From Spirochaetales bacterium (GTDB lineage: Bacteria; Spirochaetota; Spirochaetia; UBA9216): 35,806 bases of DNA. The translations under genes were made by a program, and so were the position numbers. Below the pieces are notes generated by a model that was given only the letters and a program-made list of their open reading frames with translations, did no database searches and had not been told where the DNA came from. Location of the stretch: positions 1 through 35,806 of the forward strand of contig QKCC01000258.1 in assembly GCA_003245835.1 (NCBI GenBank). Reading direction: 5' to 3'. Of this stretch, positions 32,857 to 35,806 are shown piece after piece; position 1 is the first letter of the stretch; each line of letters opens with the position of its first letter.

Positions 32857-33315
32857 CTATATTTTTTTAAGTATTTTAGCGATTTTTACGGGTTCTATTC
32901 TGAAAGGACTTCCTTTACCCTGAAAAAATCCATGTTCCCTGATCATATGGATACCGAGATCGGTATAGCAAAATTCAGACCCGTCTTCCCTGTCCTGAAT
33001 AGTAATGACCGTTTTCCTGAAAAGTCCGGGATGATCGAACGGACAGGGAAGCTTCCCCCTGATTGAGTCGGCTTTAACCAGAAATCCGTCACCAAGATTG
33101 ACGAAATTTCCAAGGCCCTTCAGCGCAGTATCCCTGATTTCCTCAAGTTTAATCGCTATCACGATAGCATTAACACCGAGCCGGTCAAGTTCAGCCGCAT
33201 CGTGCTCTATGATTGCATCAAGTGAACGTGAATCCTTACCCATAAAACCGTGCAGAGAAATAACGCCCGGTTTCATATTTTCAATTACCTTATGTAATGC
33301 AGGATTTTCTTTCAT
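32857..33315 (-). CDS. unrecognised conserved-looking protein, 152 residues
   Basis: The start is well supported: GGAGG is six bases before the ATG at 33315. The protein is soluble, with no signal or membrane helix. It reads like a compact alpha/beta domain: strand PGVISLHGFMGKD, helix SLDAIIEHDAAELDRLG, strand NAIVIAIKL, then a beta-rich half with GNFVNLGDGFLVKADSIRG, KTVITIQDREDG and CYTDLGIHMIREHG. The single His/Cys residues are not arranged as an obvious metal site. I do not recognise the family. It lies between the nqr operon and the WYL-kinase gene, both on the same strand; a hairpin-rich stretch precedes it and 67 bases follow. Confidence 0.7.
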   Translation of the reverse strand: MKENPALHKVIENMKPGVISLHGFMGKDSRSLDAIIEHDAAELDRLGVNAIVIAIKLEEIRDTALKGLGNFVNLGDGFLVKADSIRGKLPCPFDHPGLFRKTVITIQDREDGSEFCYTDLGIHMIREHGFFQGKGSPFRIEPVKIAKILKKI

Positions 33316-33338
33316 TTTAACCTCCAGTAATGGATTTC

Positions 33339-33443
33339 TGCCATGGATGGCAATTCGAAAAGGAGAAGTTTGAAAGAGCCGCTTTCAGACTTCAAAATGA
33401 TAAAACAGCAAAAGGTACGCAATACCTTCAAGCTGCTTTTATC
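33339..33443 (-). other. three consecutive hairpins downstream of nqrF
   Basis: Hairpin 1, 33399-33443, has arms GATAAAA/TTTTATC, CAGC/GCTG and AAGGTA/TACCTT around a five-base loop. Hairpin 2, 33365-33393, has GAAGT/ACTTC and TGAAAG/CTTTCA. Hairpin 3, 33339-33352, is TGCCAT-GG-ATGGCA. In the direction of transcription they run from nqrF towards the 33315 gene. Hairpin 1 may be an nqr terminator with a weak T-run; the set may also be a structured leader for the next gene. Confidence 0.6.
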
Positions 33444-33457
33444 ATTCCTCCTACAGA

Positions 33458-34567
33458 TCAGGCGAATTTATCATAAAAAATCAGCTCCTCCGGAACACCT
33501 TTCTCCGTAAGAACCTTTATACAGGCGTCAATCATACCGGGGCTGCCGCAGAGGTAAGCCTCAACATTATCACCGGATTTGAGGTATCTGCCGACTGCAT
33601 CGGTAACAAAACCGGTCTCACCCTTCCATGAGTCCCCCTCATCGGGATTAGAAAGCACGGGTATATATTTGTAGTTGGGCAGGCGTTCAGAAATAGCCGC
33701 CATTTCATCAGGCAGAACAAGGTCTTTTATACCGCGTGCCCCGTAAAAATAACTGACTTTCCGCTGGTTGCCCTTTTCGGCCATGTCGAGCAGGATCGAT
33801 TTTATCGGGGCGTTTCCCGACCCGCCGGCTATACAGATAACATCCCTCTGTGTATCTCTGAGAAAGAAGTCTCCGTAGGGTCCGTTGATCGTTACCTCAT
33901 CGCCTTCCTTCAGGAACTGGTGTACCCAGGTGGTACAGATTCCCTCGGGAACAAGCCGGATCTCAAGCTCTACTACATTCTTGTCGGACGGGACCGACGA
34001 CATGGAATATGCCCGAAAAACCTGCTCATCACTGAGCTTGTATTCCGGAACAAGTATCTGAACAAACTGCCCGGCCTTATACTCGATATTATCCGGAGCA
34101 AGCAGTTTGAACCGGACTTCCTTTATATCGTGGGTCAGGTCCTTTATGCTCTCAACCTTCGTCCTGAACTGTCTGACACTGAATAATTCCTCTGGAATCC
34201 TGATGCTCATATCGGACTTTACCTTGAGCTGACAGGACAGCCTGACATTCTCGGCCTGCTCTTCCTTGCTTATCCAGGGCAGTTCGGTCGGCAGGTACTG
34301 TCCGGCACCGCTCTCGACGCGGACCTTGCACAAGCCGCAGGAACCGCGGCCTCCGCAGGCTGACGGAATAAATATTTCTTCAGCCATCAGCGTAGAGAGA
34401 AGCGACCGACCGCCCTTCACGACGAGTTCTTTTTTATCGTTGACCGTTACCTTGCATTCGCCGTAATTGGCAATGAAGGCGTCAGCCACAACCAGAATTA
34501 TTGAAAGTACAATTGTCAGGGCTGTAATTGCCCCGATGCTGATAAGTAATGCAGTAATAGAAAACAC
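33458..34567 (-). CDS. nqrF: Na+-translocating NADH:quinone reductase subunit F
   Basis: The 369-residue protein takes electrons from NADH via FAD to a 2Fe-2S centre and feeds the sodium-pumping complex. It has one N-terminal membrane helix (6-30), a plant-type ferredoxin domain with C71, C77, C80 and C112, then the ferredoxin reductase-like part with FRAYSMSS (FAD) and GGSGNAPIKSIL (NADH) and the end YDKFA. It is about 40 residues shorter than the Vibrio enzyme but all cofactor motifs are there. The start is GTG at 34567 with AGGAGG at 34578-34573, overlapping the nqrE stop. The fused 2Fe-2S/FAD subunit marks the complex as Nqr, not Rnf. Confidence 0.95.
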   Translation of the reverse strand: MFSITALLISIGAITALTIVLSIILVVADAFIANYGECKVTVNDKKELVVKGGRSLLSTLMAEEIFIPSACGGRGSCGLCKVRVESGAGQYLPTELPWISKEEQAENVRLSCQLKVKSDMSIRIPEELFSVRQFRTKVESIKDLTHDIKEVRFKLLAPDNIEYKAGQFVQILVPEYKLSDEQVFRAYSMSSVPSDKNVVELEIRLVPEGICTTWVHQFLKEGDEVTINGPYGDFFLRDTQRDVICIAGGSGNAPIKSILLDMAEKGNQRKVSYFYGARGIKDLVLPDEMAAISERLPNYKYIPVLSNPDEGDSWKGETGFVTDAVGRYLKSGDNVEAYLCGSPGMIDACIKVLTEKGVPEELIFYDKFA

Positions 34568-34576
34568 CGGAGCCTC

Positions 34577-35170
34577 CTAACTTATATTAATCATTCCGGA
34601 AAAACCCATAAACGCAAGCGCCATCATTCCGGCGATGATAAGCGTTATTCCGGGTCCCTCGAGCCCCTTCGGAATATTGGCGCCGGTAAGTTTTTTCCTT
34701 ATTCCGGCCATGGCGATGATTGCCAGGTACCATCCTATGCCGCTTCCGAGACCGTAGAAGAACGAAGAAACAAGCGAATAGCTTCTTATTACCATGAACA
34801 GGCTGACTCCAAGGATCGCACAGTTTACGGTTATCAGCGGAAGGAATATACCAAGTGCGGCATAGAGCCCCTCGCTGATGCGTTCAATTATCATTTCGAC
34901 AAGCTGCACAAATGCGGCTATAACGACGATAAAAACAATAAACCGCAGGTATTCCAGGCCGAGCGGAATAAGCAGGTAGTGATACACAATCCAGTTAAGA
35001 AGCGTAGTAACCGCCATAACGAAAATTACCGCAGCCCCGAGCCCGTTTGAGGTTTTAATTTCTTTCGAAACTGACAGAAACGAACACATCCCGAGGTAGT
35101 TCGACAGAAGGATATTTCCTGTGAAAATAGCGCCGAAAAATATTGCGGCGGGCATCAGTTGTCCATTCAT
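34577..35170 (-). CDS. nqrE: Na+-translocating NADH:quinone reductase subunit E
   Basis: The 197-residue protein has six membrane helices. With NqrD it forms an antiparallel pair that holds iron between them and helps sodium transfer. Recognisable parts are FTGNILLSNYLGMCSFLSVS (helix 1 with cysteine), NCAILGVSLF with the second conserved cysteine, and the SGIGWYLAIIAMAGIRKKL segment. The start is the ATG at 35170 (ATGA overlap with nqrD), with GGGGAGG upstream; a frame reading from 35260 only adds shadow sequence inside nqrD. Confidence 0.94.
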   Translation of the reverse strand: MNGQLMPAAIFFGAIFTGNILLSNYLGMCSFLSVSKEIKTSNGLGAAVIFVMAVTTLLNWIVYHYLLIPLGLEYLRFIVFIVVIAAFVQLVEMIIERISEGLYAALGIFLPLITVNCAILGVSLFMVIRSYSLVSSFFYGLGSGIGWYLAIIAMAGIRKKLTGANIPKGLEGPGITLIIAGMMALAFMGFSGMINIS

Positions 35171-35760
35171 TCTTTTATCCTCCCCTTCACTACCCAGATA
35201 AAGATAGCGAGCATAAAGAAAGCACCCGGAGGCATTATCATTATCGCCCAGTTGCTCCACCAGTCACCGAAAACCTGCATTCCGAAAATTGTACCTGAAC
35301 CGAGAAGTTCGCGAAAAAACGCGATTACCATTAAGACGTAGGCGTACCCGACACCGGATGACAGTCCGTCAATAAGGCTGAGGCCCGGAGGATTACTTGC
35401 CGCAAAAGCCTCAAGCCGGCCCATTACTATGCAGTTCGTAATAATAAGCCCGACATAGGGCCCAAGCTGCTGCCAGATCTCAGGCAGGAATGCCTTAAGT
35501 ATAATATCTACGATTATTACGAATGTTGCTATTATGAGCGTCTCAACCATCATCCTTATTCTTGACGGGATAATTTTTCTAAGTATCGAAAAAGTAAACG
35601 ACGAAAGGGTGGTTGTAAATATCAGCCCCAATACCATGACTATGGTATTCTCGAGCTTGTTGGTAACCGCCAGGGTTGAACAGATACCCAGAATCTGTAC
35701 GAATACAGGGTTCTCTTTTCCAAGAGGGGTAATAAATGTTTTAAGCGCCTTGTTAGCCAT
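35167..35760 (-). CDS. nqrD: Na+-translocating NADH:quinone reductase subunit D
   Basis: The 197-residue membrane partner of NqrE shows the family pattern ENPVFVQILGICSTLAVTNK (helix 1 with cysteine), LGPYVGLIITNCIVMGRLEA (second cysteine) and a final WVVKGRIKE. AAAGGAGG lies upstream of the ATG at 35760. Order nqrC, D, E, F on the minus strand matches the usual operon. Confidence 0.94.
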   Translation of the reverse strand: MANKALKTFITPLGKENPVFVQILGICSTLAVTNKLENTIVMVLGLIFTTTLSSFTFSILRKIIPSRIRMMVETLIIATFVIIVDIILKAFLPEIWQQLGPYVGLIITNCIVMGRLEAFAASNPPGLSLIDGLSSGVGYAYVLMVIAFFRELLGSGTIFGMQVFGDWWSNWAIMIMPPGAFFMLAIFIWVVKGRIKE

Positions 35761-35806
35761 TCAAGCCCTCCTTTTTAAGATCCGCGGCACGCCTGCCTGC
35801 GGCATT
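35753..35806 (-). CDS. nqrC: probable C-terminal end of nqrC (partial)
   Basis: Seventeen codons and a TAA read NAAGRRAADLKKEGLNG and overlap the start of nqrD by eight bases. This is the place where nqrC is expected, and the nqrD ribosome site falls inside it. Too short for independent proof; a second frame ending TGA at 35763-35761 is the alternative. Confidence 0.4.
   Translation of the reverse strand, partial: NAAGRRAADLKKEGLNG

Noticed and set aside
33430-33446. Five-codon leader peptide (ATGATAAAAGCAGCTTGA) after GGAGGA downstream of nqrF
   Set aside because: The ATG is only one base from GGAGG, too close for efficient initiation, and the codons show no regulatory bias.

Overview
The window is a gene-dense bacterial chromosome segment, probably from an anaerobe. 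Signs of this are a two-iron superoxide reductase (desulfoferrodoxin) with rubredoxin, and a sodium-pumping Nqr-type NADH:quinone oxidoreductase. Two HisKA_2-type histidine kinases and many lipid- or membrane-facing accessory proteins would fit a spirochaete, but no rRNA or other marker here settles the taxon. I saw no CRISPR array, rRNA, tRNA, transposase or integrase gene.

Region 1 (1-9.2 kb) is a regulated amine/amide catabolic locus. A GntR/FadR-type regulator leads a leftward operon: regulator, hyuA, hyuB, opine-type dehydrogenase, and an ornithine/aspartate carbamoyltransferase homologue cut by the window edge. A class III aminotransferase (or racemase) diverges from it, followed by a convergent ordinary argF. 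The 250-bp divergent region carries two copies of a GGTCNGACC palindrome, one at each promoter. Together they look like one regulon for a cyclic amide, hydantoin or lactam. The substrate is unknown.

Region 2 (9.3-16.0 kb) is accessory and visibly richer in A+T towards its right end. It holds a lipoprotein, a gene remnant with its own terminator, a secreted thioredoxin, an NHL-repeat lipoprotein, an NTF2-like membrane protein, a second short remnant and a membrane histidine kinase with a weakened ATPase domain. A dispersed repeat of about 26-30 bases, in four or five diverged copies, lies between these genes and nowhere else that I could see. One copy sits at the foot of an attC-like hairpin.

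Region 3 (16.0-22.9 kb) is the secretion operon yajC-secD-secF with its own promoter and terminator. It is followed by a tandem class II aldolase protein whose second half has lost its metal ligands, a divergent TetR regulator with a palindromic operator, and a malate/lactate-type dehydrogenase.

Region 4 (23.2-30.1 kb) is a tightly packed run of small enzymes and envelope proteins: ThuA-like protein, esterase, NagD-type phosphatase, O-methyltransferase, 2TM protein, beta-helix (DUF4097-like) protein, patatin, EamA transporter and EEP-family hydrolase. Several have convergent ends that overlap. Several lack a ribosome binding site and have a -10-like box placed so that the transcript would start at or near the start codon.

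Region 5 (30.1-35.8 kb) holds, on the minus strand, a highly unusual protein fusing a WYL-type transcription factor to a HisKA_2/HATPase kinase, then a TIGR02757 protein, superoxide reductase and rubredoxin. Next come an unrecognised 152-residue protein, a stretch with three consecutive hairpins, and nqrF, nqrE, nqrD and the tail of nqrC. The WYL-kinase fusion, the hyu regulon and the repeat family are the most interesting items.
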